64,000 bases of DNA from Enterobacter cloacae (GTDB taxonomy: Bacteria > Pseudomonadota > Gammaproteobacteria > Enterobacterales > Enterobacteriaceae): NCBI GenBank assembly GCA_014169315.1, contig AP022133.1, positions 3,472,001 through 3,536,000 of the forward strand, read 5' to 3'. Of this stretch, positions 1 through 9,380 are shown piece after piece. The number at the start of each line of letters is the position of its first letter. The first letter of the stretch is position 1. The position numbers and the translations under genes were made by a program. The notes beneath the pieces were generated by a model. That model was not told the origin of the DNA. It was given only the letters and a program-made list of their open reading frames with translations, and did no database searches.

Positions 1-1
1 G

Positions 2-952
2 AATTCTCAAGAGGCCAAGACCAATACCTTTTTGTTAGTTGCCGAGCGTTGGTGGAATGTGAAGAAAACCAGCGTAACAGAGGACTATGCCGACGATATC
101 TGGCGCTCGCTTGAGAGAGATGTTTTCCCGGCAATCGGTGATATCAGTGTCACCGAGATTAAGGCTCATACTCTGGTTAAAGCAGTTCAGCCGGTTCAGG
201 CCAGAGGTGCATTAGAGACTGTTCGCCGCCTTTGTCAGCGTATTAACGAAGTCATGATTTATGCGCAGAACACAGGCTTGATTGATGCAGTTCCCAGCGT
301 AAACATCGGGAAAGCGTTCGAGAAACCGCAGAAGAAAAACATGCCTAGTATCCGCCCGGATCAACTTCCACAACTAATGCAGACTATGCGCACGGCAAGT
401 ATCAGCCTGTCCACACGATGCCTATTCATGTGGCAGCTTCTCACCATTACCCGCCCTGCCGAAGCCGCTGAAGCTCGATGGGATGAGATCGATTTTGATG
501 CTAGCGAATGGAAAATTCCTGCTGCTCGAATGAAGATGAACCGGGACCATACGGTTCCATTATCTGATGGAGCTCTCGCTATTCTGGAAATGATGAAGTC
601 TCTCAGTGATGGCCGAGAATTTATCTTTCCCAGTCGCATCAAACCAACCCAGCCGATGAACAGCCAAACAGTGAATGCAGCACTCAAGCGTGCTGGATTA
701 GGAGGCGTTCTCGTTTCTCATGGCTTGCGTTCTATCGCCAGCACTGCTCTCAATGAGCAGGGATTTCCGCCTGATGTTATTGAAGCAGCATTGGCTCATG
801 TTGACAAAAATGAGGTTCGGCGAGCTTATAATCGTAGCGATTACCTAGAGCAACGTCGTCCAATGATGCAATGGTGGGCTGACTTTGTGAAAAAGGCAGA
901 TAGTGGTAGCCTCACTGAAGTTGAATTTACAACATTAAAGCTCACTGGATAG
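2..952 (+). CDS. P4-type tyrosine integrase, 5' end outside window
   Basis: Tyrosine recombinase of the P4/CP4-57 integrase family, which inserts islands into the 3' end of tRNA or tmRNA genes. The frame is already open at base 2, so the N-terminal arm-binding domain lies outside the window. The catalytic domain is complete: first Arg in TRPAEA, the HGLRSIAST box (His-x-x-Arg), the later His in LAHVDKNEVRR and the Tyr nucleophile in AYNRSDY. The C-terminus after the WW pair is longer than in the second integrase at 26.3 kb, which is otherwise very similar. It is the likely integrase of the element that ends near 26.2 kb. Confidence 0.93.
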   Translation, partial: NSQEAKTNTFLLVAERWWNVKKTSVTEDYADDIWRSLERDVFPAIGDISVTEIKAHTLVKAVQPVQARGALETVRRLCQRINEVMIYAQNTGLIDAVPSVNIGKAFEKPQKKNMPSIRPDQLPQLMQTMRTASISLSTRCLFMWQLLTITRPAEAAEARWDEIDFDASEWKIPAARMKMNRDHTVPLSDGALAILEMMKSLSDGREFIFPSRIKPTQPMNSQTVNAALKRAGLGGVLVSHGLRSIASTALNEQGFPPDVIEAALAHVDKNEVRRAYNRSDYLEQRRPMMQWWADFVKKADSGSLTEVEFTTLKLTG

Positions 953-1245
953 GAGAAATTCTTAATCCACAAAAGCAAAAAACAGGAGTGTGTGGTAATG
1001 ACGCAATCCTGTTTTATAAAATCTTATTTCTTGGGCTACATGCATGATTTGACCGGACGAGCATTGGCTCATACTATCAGAAATAAATGTGAAGCAGCCT
1101 GCAATCGTACAGACTTGTTGAATGACGCCAAATGATGCAGACATGGGAGATTATGTTCTGGCTGCGACCTCTAATACCTGATAAACCAGCCTTCCATTGG
1201 TACGGGCGCTTCCAGACACTCATATAATAAATCAGGGGAATAATT

Positions 1246-1719
1246 TTGTTTATCCTTCGGGCTGCACATGAAGAGGCGAGTAGATTTCGAGAGCTACTCG
1301 AAAAATGTGATCCATCAACAACCTACCTCATACCTCACGACTTTCCTGTCATGAGTTGTAGGCTTTGCTCAATGTTGCTTTCCTTCCACTTTCTGCAATT
1401 ATGGCCCGAGCTGGAATTGAAGGGTGTCACAGGAGCCACCGGTAAAAATGGCGCGATAACTCACTACTGGCTGGAAGTGGGGGATTACGTTATTGATATC
1501 ACCGGGGATCAATACAACATCATCAACGCCAGTAAACTAAACGAAGATATCGTAAGAAGCAGGCCATTTGTGCCTGTTCACGTCGCTCACCGAAAGGACA
1601 GCTATCTCTATAATTTATTTAGAATTCAAGGGAAGGAACGTTTAATCTTTGGATTTCCGACAATCGGTGATGATTTCGTCGATGAGATGGAATGTGATTA
1701 TCGCCAGCTTGTTGGCTGA
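1246..1719 (+). CDS. Orphan 157-residue protein with transglutaminase-like Cys-His-Asp
   Basis: Not recognised as a named family member. It starts with TTG, chosen because AGGGGAA lies five bases upstream. Visible motifs are an FPxxxC box with Cys38 followed by SMLL, THYWLEV with His73, and YVIDITGDQY with Asp84. The spacing and the 'viDiTgdQ' pattern resemble the Cys-His-Asp core of papain/transglutaminase-like hydrolases. There is no signal peptide or membrane segment. It lies alone between the integrase and the leftward alpA operon, so it may be island cargo; a peptidase or amidase role is inference. Confidence 0.6.
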   Translation: MFILRAAHEEASRFRELLEKCDPSTTYLIPHDFPVMSCRLCSMLLSFHFLQLWPELELKGVTGATGKNGAITHYWLEVGDYVIDITGDQYNIINASKLNEDIVRSRPFVPVHVAHRKDSYLYNLFRIQGKERLIFGFPTIGDDFVDEMECDYRQLVG

Positions 1720-1804
1720 TGGTAAACATAGAACCAGGATAAGAGTGCAGATCTGCGCTTATATCGGCAAATCTGCAACTGAGGTTCTACTGGCCTTACA
1801 GTGG

Positions 1805-2485
1805 CTATGACGTTATCTGACTTGTGCCTAAGTTCCGGTAACCGTCACTTAAATGTTTGGTGTTGTTCTTTGCCAGGTAAGCGACCCGTAGCAGGAAGTC
1901 ATAATAATTAGGGCTTAACGTTAATGCGTGGTGTCGTGTGAACCAAGCAGTGTGGTTCTTCGGGAAATGAACCCGACTGGCGTAATCGGGATAATCAAGT
2001 CCAATAGCGCTGCACCAAGCTTTCTGAATACGAGTCGCCATATTATCAGCATCAGGTTCGGTGTAATTCCCCAGATAAGCATAGACCTCTCTGTCAAACA
2101 ACAGAACTAGGTGATAGTGGGGATGTTCACTGGTATTACGTTCTCGGGCCCAGATATAAGCGGGTAATGCAGGTTCACCAGCCCTACCTGAACGCAGGTG
2201 CTCAGCCCGTAGCTGGCTTTTCAGGGAGTCTAAGGCTCGGGTGATAGCCTTCTCATCATCTCTCTGAAAACACAATGGTAAATCAGGTTCACCGGCAGCA
2301 TGGGACTGAGCAAATCTCAGGACAGCAAACACGGCGAATATGCGATTATTCTTCTCAAGAAAATCATATACCACCGCAAGCGAGCGACGAAGCATATACC
2401 GCGACATTCGGGAGCTATATTTATTTTCTGCATCCAGTAGAAGGTATTCAAAGTTTTTTTCAGATAACCCATCAAGTGATCTCAT
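1805..2485 (-). CDS. yfjJ: YagK/YfjJ (inovirus Gp2-type) family protein
   Basis: A 226-residue member of the YagK/YfjJ family, related to inovirus Gp2 proteins and common in P4-like islands. The central segment EHPHYHLVLLFD carries an H-x-H flanked by hydrophobic residues, compatible with the HUH motif of rolling-circle initiators, followed by Tyr-rich stretches (VYAYLGNY). Third and last gene of a leftward alpA-yfjI-yfjJ arrangement, separated from yfjI by about 250 bp. A replication or mobilisation role is inferred from the family resemblance; family assignment is fairly sure, biochemical role is not. Confidence 0.75.
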   Translation of the reverse strand: MRSLDGLSEKNFEYLLLDAENKYSSRMSRYMLRRSLAVVYDFLEKNNRIFAVFAVLRFAQSHAAGEPDLPLCFQRDDEKAITRALDSLKSQLRAEHLRSGRAGEPALPAYIWARERNTSEHPHYHLVLLFDREVYAYLGNYTEPDADNMATRIQKAWCSAIGLDYPDYASRVHFPKNHTAWFTRHHALTLSPNYYDFLLRVAYLAKNNTKHLSDGYRNLGTSQITS

Positions 2486-2487
2486 AA

Positions 2488-2738
2488 TAAATTACTCAAG
2501 TGATATTTGTTGTGGGTAGCTGTGGGCTACCCATGTAATTAGGTGTACAGAGCCTCAACAGGGATAGATTATCTCTGCTGGTATCTGGGTATATAAGGAT
2601 GGTTAGTTAACTGGTATATATTACATATACCGACCAATCAAAACTGGAAATAACTTTATTCACAGCAATATAATCCTCAGCCGACTAGGGGTTAATACCG
2701 AAATAACTCATTAATAAATAATAAAAATCACTCTGAAG
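2488..2738. promoter_or_regulatory. Spacer with two inverted repeats upstream of yfjJ-like gene
   Basis: AT-rich gap between the yfjI-like stop and the yfjJ-like start. It holds GGGTAGC / GCTACCC arms (2514-2531) and a perfect GGTATAT-ATTAC-ATATACC repeat (2613-2631). These could be operators or an origin hairpin for the HUH-like protein; no function can be assigned from sequence alone. Confidence 0.35.
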
Positions 2739-4265
2739 TTATTCTTTAATGGGCAAGCTGCTAAATACACTCCCACCACTATGATAAACCGGTCTTCCTG
2801 ACAGGATGTTTAGTTTTGCATCCAGTTCTGTAGGCGTCATTTTGTAAGCAAGATATTTGACGTAATGCGTCCCGTTTTCATCCTCCCATAACTGAACTTT
2901 TCCTTCGTCAGAAAGCTGTTCAAGAATAGGCATCAGGTTTGCTTTTTTTCTGAGTGGAAGATAAATCTTTTGCATAATCTCACGCCTTAAAAAATCGTAA
3001 GAGCCGTTCTTGACAAGATTGTTTTCGAACCATTCAAGAACTATTTCAGTATAGGAAGGTCCCATGACAGCATCCATTTTTATCATAAAATGGTTAAGGT
3101 ACCATTCCGATATTAATAGTGCAGCTTCCAGCGTTTCCAGCGAAATAACTGTTGAGTCAGGGGTAATAAATAACTGCATCACAGCAGCAATTCTGGCTGT
3201 ATGTTCGATGAACCGAGCACCCCAGTCATTATAGTGATACAGTTTTTTCCCTGGCTGTATCAGATATTTTATAAGCCTGTCAACATCATGTAACCGCTTC
3301 TTTGCATCTGGAGCAAAGGTCATACAGATGCGGGGTTCATTTTTTTCCCTTCGCTTGATCCCAGCGGCTATATGTTTTTTCTGAATAGAGTAAAACTTAT
3401 CGAGATCGGATTCATTGCCAGGTACAAGATCATTAATGTCAATCAGCCTGCTGATCAATGTAAGATCCATTCTTAAAATTCGCGCATCTCCTCCCGTTGC
3501 CCTTATTTTGTTAGCCATAGATTTCAGAACGTTGTCATGTGGTTCCGGCTGCATCATCAATAGCATACCCAGCCGGGGATCCTTAATGTAAGAACTGCCC
3601 GTTGACACACGGCTGACCCGATAATTATCACCACACCACAGGCTGCTAAGATTTGCTGCCTTACGGCGCATGATGCTTTCGAACAGAGCACTTCCCTCAT
3701 CAGAAGTGATACCCAGGCTGGAATAGTCGCTCATTTCTTTCAAAAGCGCTTCCGGTGTAGGATCTGTTACCGTTAAATGCACTCTCACAGGCTTTACAGG
3801 TTCATTTTTAAGACATTCCTCCAGCTCGTGCCTGGCTTCTTCTATTCCGTCTTTCTGACGTATCGCTTTCTGAAGCGATTTCTTAAGGCTTTTACATTCT
3901 TCATCCCAGAGCACATATTGTCGTTCGTATTCTTTCAGCCTAACTGAGAATACCTCGGCTTGTTGGTGCTCAAACTGGTGAATTTGGGCCATTGCAACCC
4001 TATATACCGTTGTTTTTCGGCTTCCCGATCTTGCCAAACTAATGTGGAAATGCGACACGGGTGCGATAACACCATCAACAATTTCAACATCATACATATC
4101 CTGACAGGCCAGAGACATGCTTGCCAGAATTGTGGAAAATGTTAGCTCAATAGAGGCTTTAGTTTTTCCACATATGTAAAATAAAATTTGCTGGACGAAA
4201 ATCAAAATCGCTCTAACATCCAGATTAAGATCATGATTTTCATTTTTTTTATGTGTAAGTTTCAT
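2739..4265 (-). CDS. yfjI: YfjI-like DUF3987 protein
   Basis: A 508-residue protein resembling the DUF3987 family (YfjI of CP4-57), often found in satellite islands near replication genes. The N-terminal third has a P-loop-like segment (LARSGSRKTT, about residues 77-86) in which the usual GKT is replaced by RKT. A Lys/Glu-rich coiled stretch (about residues 95-155) and a larger helical domain follow. AAGGAG precedes the ATG with good spacing. It lies directly downstream of alpA with a 25-bp gap, so the two are probably cotranscribed. The exact role is unknown. Confidence 0.8.
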   Translation of the reverse strand: MKLTHKKNENHDLNLDVRAILIFVQQILFYICGKTKASIELTFSTILASMSLACQDMYDVEIVDGVIAPVSHFHISLARSGSRKTTVYRVAMAQIHQFEHQQAEVFSVRLKEYERQYVLWDEECKSLKKSLQKAIRQKDGIEEARHELEECLKNEPVKPVRVHLTVTDPTPEALLKEMSDYSSLGITSDEGSALFESIMRRKAANLSSLWCGDNYRVSRVSTGSSYIKDPRLGMLLMMQPEPHDNVLKSMANKIRATGGDARILRMDLTLISRLIDINDLVPGNESDLDKFYSIQKKHIAAGIKRREKNEPRICMTFAPDAKKRLHDVDRLIKYLIQPGKKLYHYNDWGARFIEHTARIAAVMQLFITPDSTVISLETLEAALLISEWYLNHFMIKMDAVMGPSYTEIVLEWFENNLVKNGSYDFLRREIMQKIYLPLRKKANLMPILEQLSDEGKVQLWEDENGTHYVKYLAYKMTPTELDAKLNILSGRPVYHSGGSVFSSLPIKE

Positions 4266-4290
4266 TGAACACTCCTTTTTGAGAAAAAAA

Positions 4291-4521
4291 TTAAACCACC
4301 CGGGAGGCGATCCACTCGTCTACAGAGGTAGAGCGCCAACCGACAGATGCAGCCCCAAGCCGGATCGGTTTAGGAAAATCAGCATCGTAATACCGGGATT
4401 TTGGGTTCAATTTCTCGTAGATGCTGGATCGGGATATTCCCAAGAGTGCCGTCAACTCAGCCATACGCAGAATGCGCAGAGGCTGGTTAGAATGGTTCAT
4501 TTGCTCACATGGTTTTAACAT
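4291..4521 (-). CDS. alpA: AlpA-family regulator
   Basis: A 76-residue helix-turn-helix protein of the AlpA (MerR-like excisionase/regulator) family. In CP4-57, AlpA activates intA and promotes excision. The HTH is MAELTALLGISRSSIYEKL, followed by the typical FPKPIRLGAASVGWRSTSVDEWI wing. AGGGGA lies eight bases before the ATG; an alternative start is Met8. First gene of the leftward control operon and about 100 bp from the divergent 607-residue gene, so that short gap must hold both promoters. Confidence 0.9.
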   Translation of the reverse strand: MLKPCEQMNHSNQPLRILRMAELTALLGISRSSIYEKLNPKSRYYDADFPKPIRLGAASVGWRSTSVDEWIASRVV

Positions 4522-4621
4522 TTTTAGTTCCCCTAATTGGACGTCTTAGTCAGCGCTCGAACTCTCTCATACCATCTGAGATACTGTCCCCGTCAAAAAA
4601 CGGAAACCAACCGGAGGGAAC

Positions 4622-6445
4622 GTGGGGACTCATGCTTTTGCTGATATGATGTATAACCTTTACCAGTGCTTTGGCCTGTTTGATAAAGATGACGAACGAC
4701 GTGAAGCGCTTGGAAACAGCAGTTTTTCCTTTCATCAGTCTTTTTTTGATAAGGGCTATGACGATGTAATAAGGATAATTGATAGTAATGAAATCTTCAG
4801 CCTCGAAGAAAGACGTAATATTTTTTACAAATACGAGCAACTATATAACGCAATAATGTATATTCCGGTCTTTTCTCATCTGGACAATCGCCAAATCGCA
4901 AAGCGATACCTTCAATCCGCATTACCCCCCATAGTAGCATTAGACGTTTACAATACTCTTCAACCCGATGATGAGATACACTTCTATTACCATATTCATC
5001 TTTTTTTAATCAGTAGACACTGCCCACACGAAATCACTGATAAAAGAAAGATTTATTCCGGAGTAAAAGAATATCTACGGGAATATATTCGCACACTTGA
5101 TTTTCACTACACAGATCATCTGGCATCACTTATTAATTTCATTAACAATATTAAAGAAAGTAGTGGACAGAAGGAAGCGACTATTAAAAGAGTAATAAAA
5201 GATTGCCGTTCAGAGTATGATGAAAGTTACATTTCTGAAAAGGACATAAGACTCAACGCACTGAATTTAAATAAAATTGAAAGGGCTTATCTATCGCTTA
5301 ACATACTGCTTGCATTCGAGCGCAAGACCTCAGCAGTCACCGCGGTATCCAGGAATTACCGACATACCGTGGACAATGGTGTTAATTACAAAAATAGTTA
5401 TGGTATTTTGTGTCGATATCTCTATTCCAGAGGGTATGATGAACAATTATTACACTATATTACACTCCCCTTTTATAATGAGGCAGTCCGACCAGTTTCG
5501 GTAATGATCGAGGAGAAACCATATCTCTATGTTCACAAATTAAAATGGCTTGTTTTTAACACCGGAGAAGACAATAAATACTCTAAGTGGGATTTAGCCG
5601 AAATGGCATCCTGTTTTAATGCCGCAGCTAACTCAGATGTACTAAAGCCTTACTCCCAACTTTTACAAGCCATAATTTTTCTCAATCAGAATAAAACAGA
5701 AGAAGCATTCCATCTTGTAAACAAAATCCCATTAGATACCTTACCGATTGGTTACCTGCCCTCAGCCTTTTCAGTTATCAAACTGGCATTAAAAGTGAAA
5801 CTGGAAAGAAAAAAAATAAAAAACAAAACACTACTATCCATAATAAATAGTACGTTGAGCAATCAGGGGACCATTACTGAACTTATTGCTTTAACCCCAG
5901 GGGAAAATAATAGCATTGTATTATCCGCAGATAACATGACTATCATGCGTGCAATAAAAATGTACAACCATATGATAAGAAAGGTAAGTTATTCATCTGA
6001 AGATTCACCATCTGATATCTGTCCGCAAGCTATATTCGGGGTTCTTGATGAAATAGAATGTGCACTGGGTAAATTAAATATCCTTATTCGCGAAACAGGT
6101 GCTAAAATTGATAGCAATGAACTAGCCCGGCTTATAGTGAAAAATAAAACACTAACAGCTCGTGAATTGAATGAAAACCTGGTTGGCGTACTTGATAAAT
6201 GCACACTTTATAATTTCCTGAGTAGTATCAATGTTTTTATTAATTATTTGAGATGCCCTGAAGAAGAACTAGGACACATCAGGATATTTGCCGGAGTAAC
6301 AGAAAAGCCAAGACGTCTTCGGGGAAAGATATGTGAGGCTTTGAGGATTGCATCAGAAATACGTAGAGAGGGGGAATTTAAGAAGGAGGGAAAAACGACC
6401 AGACGTCAACAGAAAAGCGCTGGCGCAGCCCGAAAAAGCAAATGA
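4622..6445 (+). CDS. Orphan 607-residue island protein
   Basis: Not recognised. The GTG start follows GGAGGG by four bases; the first in-frame ATG lies eight codons in. The protein is mostly alpha-helical by composition, rich in Tyr, Leu, Asn and Lys, with no signal peptide, membrane segment, Walker motif or HEPN motif that I can see. The C-terminal 35 residues are strongly basic (KTTRRQQKSAGAARKSK), suggesting nucleic acid or ribosome contact. Base composition is AT-rich. It is divergent from alpA and convergent with the qat operon, the position where such islands carry variable cargo, so an uncharacterised defence or regulatory function is possible. Confidence 0.7.
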   Translation: MGTHAFADMMYNLYQCFGLFDKDDERREALGNSSFSFHQSFFDKGYDDVIRIIDSNEIFSLEERRNIFYKYEQLYNAIMYIPVFSHLDNRQIAKRYLQSALPPIVALDVYNTLQPDDEIHFYYHIHLFLISRHCPHEITDKRKIYSGVKEYLREYIRTLDFHYTDHLASLINFINNIKESSGQKEATIKRVIKDCRSEYDESYISEKDIRLNALNLNKIERAYLSLNILLAFERKTSAVTAVSRNYRHTVDNGVNYKNSYGILCRYLYSRGYDEQLLHYITLPFYNEAVRPVSVMIEEKPYLYVHKLKWLVFNTGEDNKYSKWDLAEMASCFNAAANSDVLKPYSQLLQAIIFLNQNKTEEAFHLVNKIPLDTLPIGYLPSAFSVIKLALKVKLERKKIKNKTLLSIINSTLSNQGTITELIALTPGENNSIVLSADNMTIMRAIKMYNHMIRKVSYSSEDSPSDICPQAIFGVLDEIECALGKLNILIRETGAKIDSNELARLIVKNKTLTARELNENLVGVLDKCTLYNFLSSINVFINYLRCPEEELGHIRIFAGVTEKPRRLRGKICEALRIASEIRREGEFKKEGKTTRRQQKSAGAARKSK

Positions 6446-6459
6446 TGCTTTTGACTCCC

Positions 6460-6493
6460 CTGCTACAGCTGCTACACGTAGCAGCTGTAGCAG
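6460..6493. repeat. Perfect 34-bp palindrome (16-bp arms)
   Basis: Arms CTGCTACAGCTGCTAC and its exact reverse complement flank a two-base centre (AC). It lies between the convergent 607-residue gene and qatD. There is no T-run on either side, so a simple intrinsic terminator is not obvious. It could be a bidirectional transcription block, a recombination site or a protein-binding site. Confidence 0.9.
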
Positions 6494-6523
6494 TTGCCAG
6501 GAAGCAAGATAAACACTTTTGGC

Positions 6524-7258
6524 CTAAGCTAAACGTTTCATTAGAAGTAAGCCATTCGATCTCAGCAAAAACGATGTTTCATCTTGCGATATATTCCATA
6601 TCTCAGCTAATTTAATTGTTACAGTATTAGCCTCCCATGGCATTACATGCGCACCACGCATTTTCGCAAATGGTCCATCGCTCTCTGGGACCACTCGATC
6701 ACGTGGCATAAGTGCTGCCAGCTTACGTCCATTAGCAGACTCCATCATTGTTGGTCCAACACTGAACCAACAGCCGGCATCGGCTGCTCTTCGAAGGACA
6801 GAAGGAGAATCGGTAAACCAGTGAAGAACCGCTGTGCCAAATCCAGGATTCACATCAAGAATATCTAAAACTTCCTTGGCTGCAGCCCGAGAATGAATGC
6901 TGAGAACTCGCCCACCTAGTCCTACACACTTTTCAACAATGGCTTTAAATATATTCTTTTGAAGTTCAAAGTACGGCCTGCACCGTGATGAACCATCCAG
7001 ACCAATTTCGCCAATACCAGTGCAATCCTCCATTTGTGATAGCAACATTTCCAATTCGCTATGTTTTTTATCTGCTATCTCAGGGTGTAGGCCTGGGGAA
7101 ATGAAACATTTCTGAGTGGTGGCCAGAACTTTCGAAGTTGCAGCGTATGCTCTTGGACTAGTTGTAACCAGCCATACAAATTCGGTTCGCTGCAATGCTT
7201 CGATGTAGACTTTCTTGGCATTCGGATAAAGATCTAAGTGGCAGTGGAAATCCATCAA
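6524..7258 (-). CDS. qatD: QatD, TatD-family nuclease
   Basis: Metal-dependent hydrolase of the TatD DNase family and last gene of the QatABCD anti-phage system. The 244 residues show the metal-binding FHCHLD at the N-terminus, a GIGEIGLDG box, SIHSR, HWFTDS and the C-terminal PESDGP; together these are the expected TIM-barrel metal ligands. Its ATG overlaps the qatC stop by four bases, indicating translational coupling. Role in defence follows from the known qat locus (KAP ATPase, QatB, QueC-like, TatD-like); the substrate is unknown. Confidence 0.92.
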   Translation of the reverse strand: MMDFHCHLDLYPNAKKVYIEALQRTEFVWLVTTSPRAYAATSKVLATTQKCFISPGLHPEIADKKHSELEMLLSQMEDCTGIGEIGLDGSSRCRPYFELQKNIFKAIVEKCVGLGGRVLSIHSRAAAKEVLDILDVNPGFGTAVLHWFTDSPSVLRRAADAGCWFSVGPTMMESANGRKLAALMPRDRVVPESDGPFAKMRGAHVMPWEANTVTIKLAEIWNISQDETSFLLRSNGLLLMKRLA

Positions 7259-8511
7259 ATTACACCGTCCCTTCGAAGCAAGGCAGCTAACTCAGCTAAC
7301 CCCTGTTCAGCAACGTGACGATAATGAGGGCGATCCGCAGCTGACGCAAAGGCTAGTGTGGCCCCCAGGAAGGCATCAATCCCTTTTTTTTCGGCGGCGA
7401 GTACAGCACAAGCCACTGCCATTGGATCGTCAGCATTTGCTTTTCCTGCCAACGACAGATTGGTGAATTTATATCTTGTCGTATCAGAAATCCCCCAGCG
7501 CTGAATCGCAGCTTTACGAACCATACATGGCACGCATCGACCGCAGTGTGTTCGGTTGTAGGTACGGAAACGACCGCAACTTGTCGAATCACATGCAAAT
7601 CTTGTTAGCAGTGTTTGATCTGCACACTGTGCCAACATCTCTCCCTTCGTCATGAACCGATAGGGCATACACAATTGAGCATTGACGCCAACGGCATCAA
7701 GTAATTTTTGAAGGAAAGTCATGAACTGTGGATGTGTTGTTCTTGTGCTGAGGCTAGCCATCCTTCCCGGAAGCAATGGAGGATTGATACTTATGAACCC
7801 ATTTTCTGGTACCAATATTTCGGCTCTGTTGACCGATAACAATGATGTAGCGAGCACAGCAAGACCATAGAACGCCATTGAGCGAGCTCTGGTCGATGTT
7901 TCTTTTTTACCACTAAAAACGACTTTATGACTCCACTGTTGATGCCAGTCGCCTCCACCTAGTGCATCAGCATAGGCAACTTGCCGAGCTGAATCTTCAA
8001 AAGCAAGTTGTGACACAAAAATTGGTTTACGCCCTGCTGCTGTTGCATCTATACCACCTATCAGGCTATCAAGGCCTCCAGAAAGTAGAGACACGCAATC
8101 TCGGTCGCACTCTCTGTGATTGCCTTTTGGTGGTGTTGGGCCGCCAGGCAGGAAGTGCAGCGTCCAAAAGTCACCAGAAAGAACTCGAAGCATTTCCTCT
8201 GCGATAGCTTTATTTGCTTCCCAAGGAACTGGATCATTAAGTGTAATATCAAGCTCAATTTGGCGAGTCCAACCATCAGCACTATTTTTGCGGAGAACAG
8301 CAACATCTGAGGCATAAACAGCAAAACAAAAAAGCATGAAATCCCACACTGGGATCGATGGGGCATAGCCAGCACTTTTTAGCTTACGCAGCCAACCAGA
8401 GGCAATACGTCCAATGCCGGGTCGTGATGATGCCTCTAGGAAGGTGAATGCACGAGTGCCTACTGGCACATTTTGGGGTAGCGAATTGATACTTGAGCAA
8501 AGAATTTTCAT
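7255..8511 (-). CDS. qatC: QatC, QueC-like enzyme
   Basis: 418-residue QueC-like protein of the QatABCD system. A PP-loop ATP pyrophosphatase signature LLSGGLDS is near residue 143, and a C-terminal zinc knuckle CGRCVPC follows an upstream Cys, as in 7-cyano-7-deazaguanine synthases. The roughly 140-residue N-terminal extension before the PP-loop is not part of housekeeping QueC. It overlaps qatB and qatD by four bases each. Family knowledge supports a deazaguanine-type or nitrile-forming chemistry acting on a protein or nucleotide; which applies cannot be seen here. Confidence 0.92.
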   Translation of the reverse strand: MKILCSSINSLPQNVPVGTRAFTFLEASSRPGIGRIASGWLRKLKSAGYAPSIPVWDFMLFCFAVYASDVAVLRKNSADGWTRQIELDITLNDPVPWEANKAIAEEMLRVLSGDFWTLHFLPGGPTPPKGNHRECDRDCVSLLSGGLDSLIGGIDATAAGRKPIFVSQLAFEDSARQVAYADALGGGDWHQQWSHKVVFSGKKETSTRARSMAFYGLAVLATSLLSVNRAEILVPENGFISINPPLLPGRMASLSTRTTHPQFMTFLQKLLDAVGVNAQLCMPYRFMTKGEMLAQCADQTLLTRFACDSTSCGRFRTYNRTHCGRCVPCMVRKAAIQRWGISDTTRYKFTNLSLAGKANADDPMAVACAVLAAEKKGIDAFLGATLAFASAADRPHYRHVAEQGLAELAALLRRDGVI

Positions 8512-9380
8512 GATTCAGAGAACACCGTAAGGGCGTCTTGTAACGCCGAAGTCGCAATTTCTCGCATGGAATGTGAAGTACTGCCAGAACGTACCTTTCC
8601 CATCGACTTGTTAACAACAACCATAATGTAGTCAAGCACTTGTGCTAATCGCTGTTGTATGACGCTAGGTACATATTTTAGCTTTTCAAAAACCCTTCCG
8701 AGTTCAAGTTGAACCCGGTTGTAAACATCGTACGCCACTGTGAATGCCATTACATTGGCAATCTGGTCATCCGCAAGATTGAAGATATCAGCAGTGGGAT
8801 CTACTTCATAAAGATGAGAGATGGCCTGATTCATTGCATGCTTGGCTGACTCTTCGTCAATACTTCCCCCCGTGGGCAGCAGCTTTTGTACAACTTCTAG
8901 AGCAGTATCATGGGCAGATAGATTTCTCTGTTTTACCGAAGCAACCCACGCATCGATATCAGGGTCAGTCCCATCTCGGGCTGTTGCCAGAAAGCCCCCT
9001 AATGAAGCAGAAGCTATAGCGCTAGTGCGCATACGGCTCGCCGCTTTTACTGAGCCGCCCATACCTTTTTTAATGAAACTCGAAATACCTCGCCGTAAAT
9101 CAGATCCACTACCAGATTGCACGAAACCCGTGAGAGCCCTTCGCGCTTCCTGATAACGACCCGCTGGCGCTGCGGCCGGACTTTCTACATGCTGCGGTGT
9201 AGTGTTGTCATTCTCCGAGTCACTGTCATTTGCACCATCAGAGCCATCTTCGGGAGCTGGATTTGGTGATATAGGTTTGTCTGCATGGCTAGAGTCAATG
9301 CCAGTTTCAGCATCATCTAGCCATGGTGGATCAAACGATGCGCCAGAACCGGCTCCTGAGCTTGAGGTCGAGGTACCCAT
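8508..9380 (-). CDS. qatB: QatB, defence system component
   Basis: 290-residue second gene of the qat operon. The N-terminus is low complexity (Ser/Gly/Asp/Asn/Pro, roughly residues 1-75, beginning MGTSTSSSGAGSGASFDPPW), followed by a helical domain with a Gly/Ser-rich hydrophobic stretch. No catalytic motif is recognised. The start codon directly abuts the qatA stop. The flexible Gly-containing N-terminus makes it a plausible substrate of the QueC-like partner, which is inference. Identified by position between the KAP ATPase and the QueC-like gene and by length. Confidence 0.88.
   Translation of the reverse strand: MGTSTSSSGAGSGASFDPPWLDDAETGIDSSHADKPISPNPAPEDGSDGANDSDSENDNTTPQHVESPAAAPAGRYQEARRALTGFVQSGSGSDLRRGISSFIKKGMGGSVKAASRMRTSAIASASLGGFLATARDGTDPDIDAWVASVKQRNLSAHDTALEVVQKLLPTGGSIDEESAKHAMNQAISHLYEVDPTADIFNLADDQIANVMAFTVAYDVYNRVQLELGRVFEKLKYVPSVIQQRLAQVLDYIMVVVNKSMGKVRSGSTSHSMREIATSALQDALTVFSES

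Noticed and set aside
962..1144. 60-codon frame downstream of the integrase
   Set aside because: No ribosome binding site, no conserved sequence; overlaps nothing but looks random.
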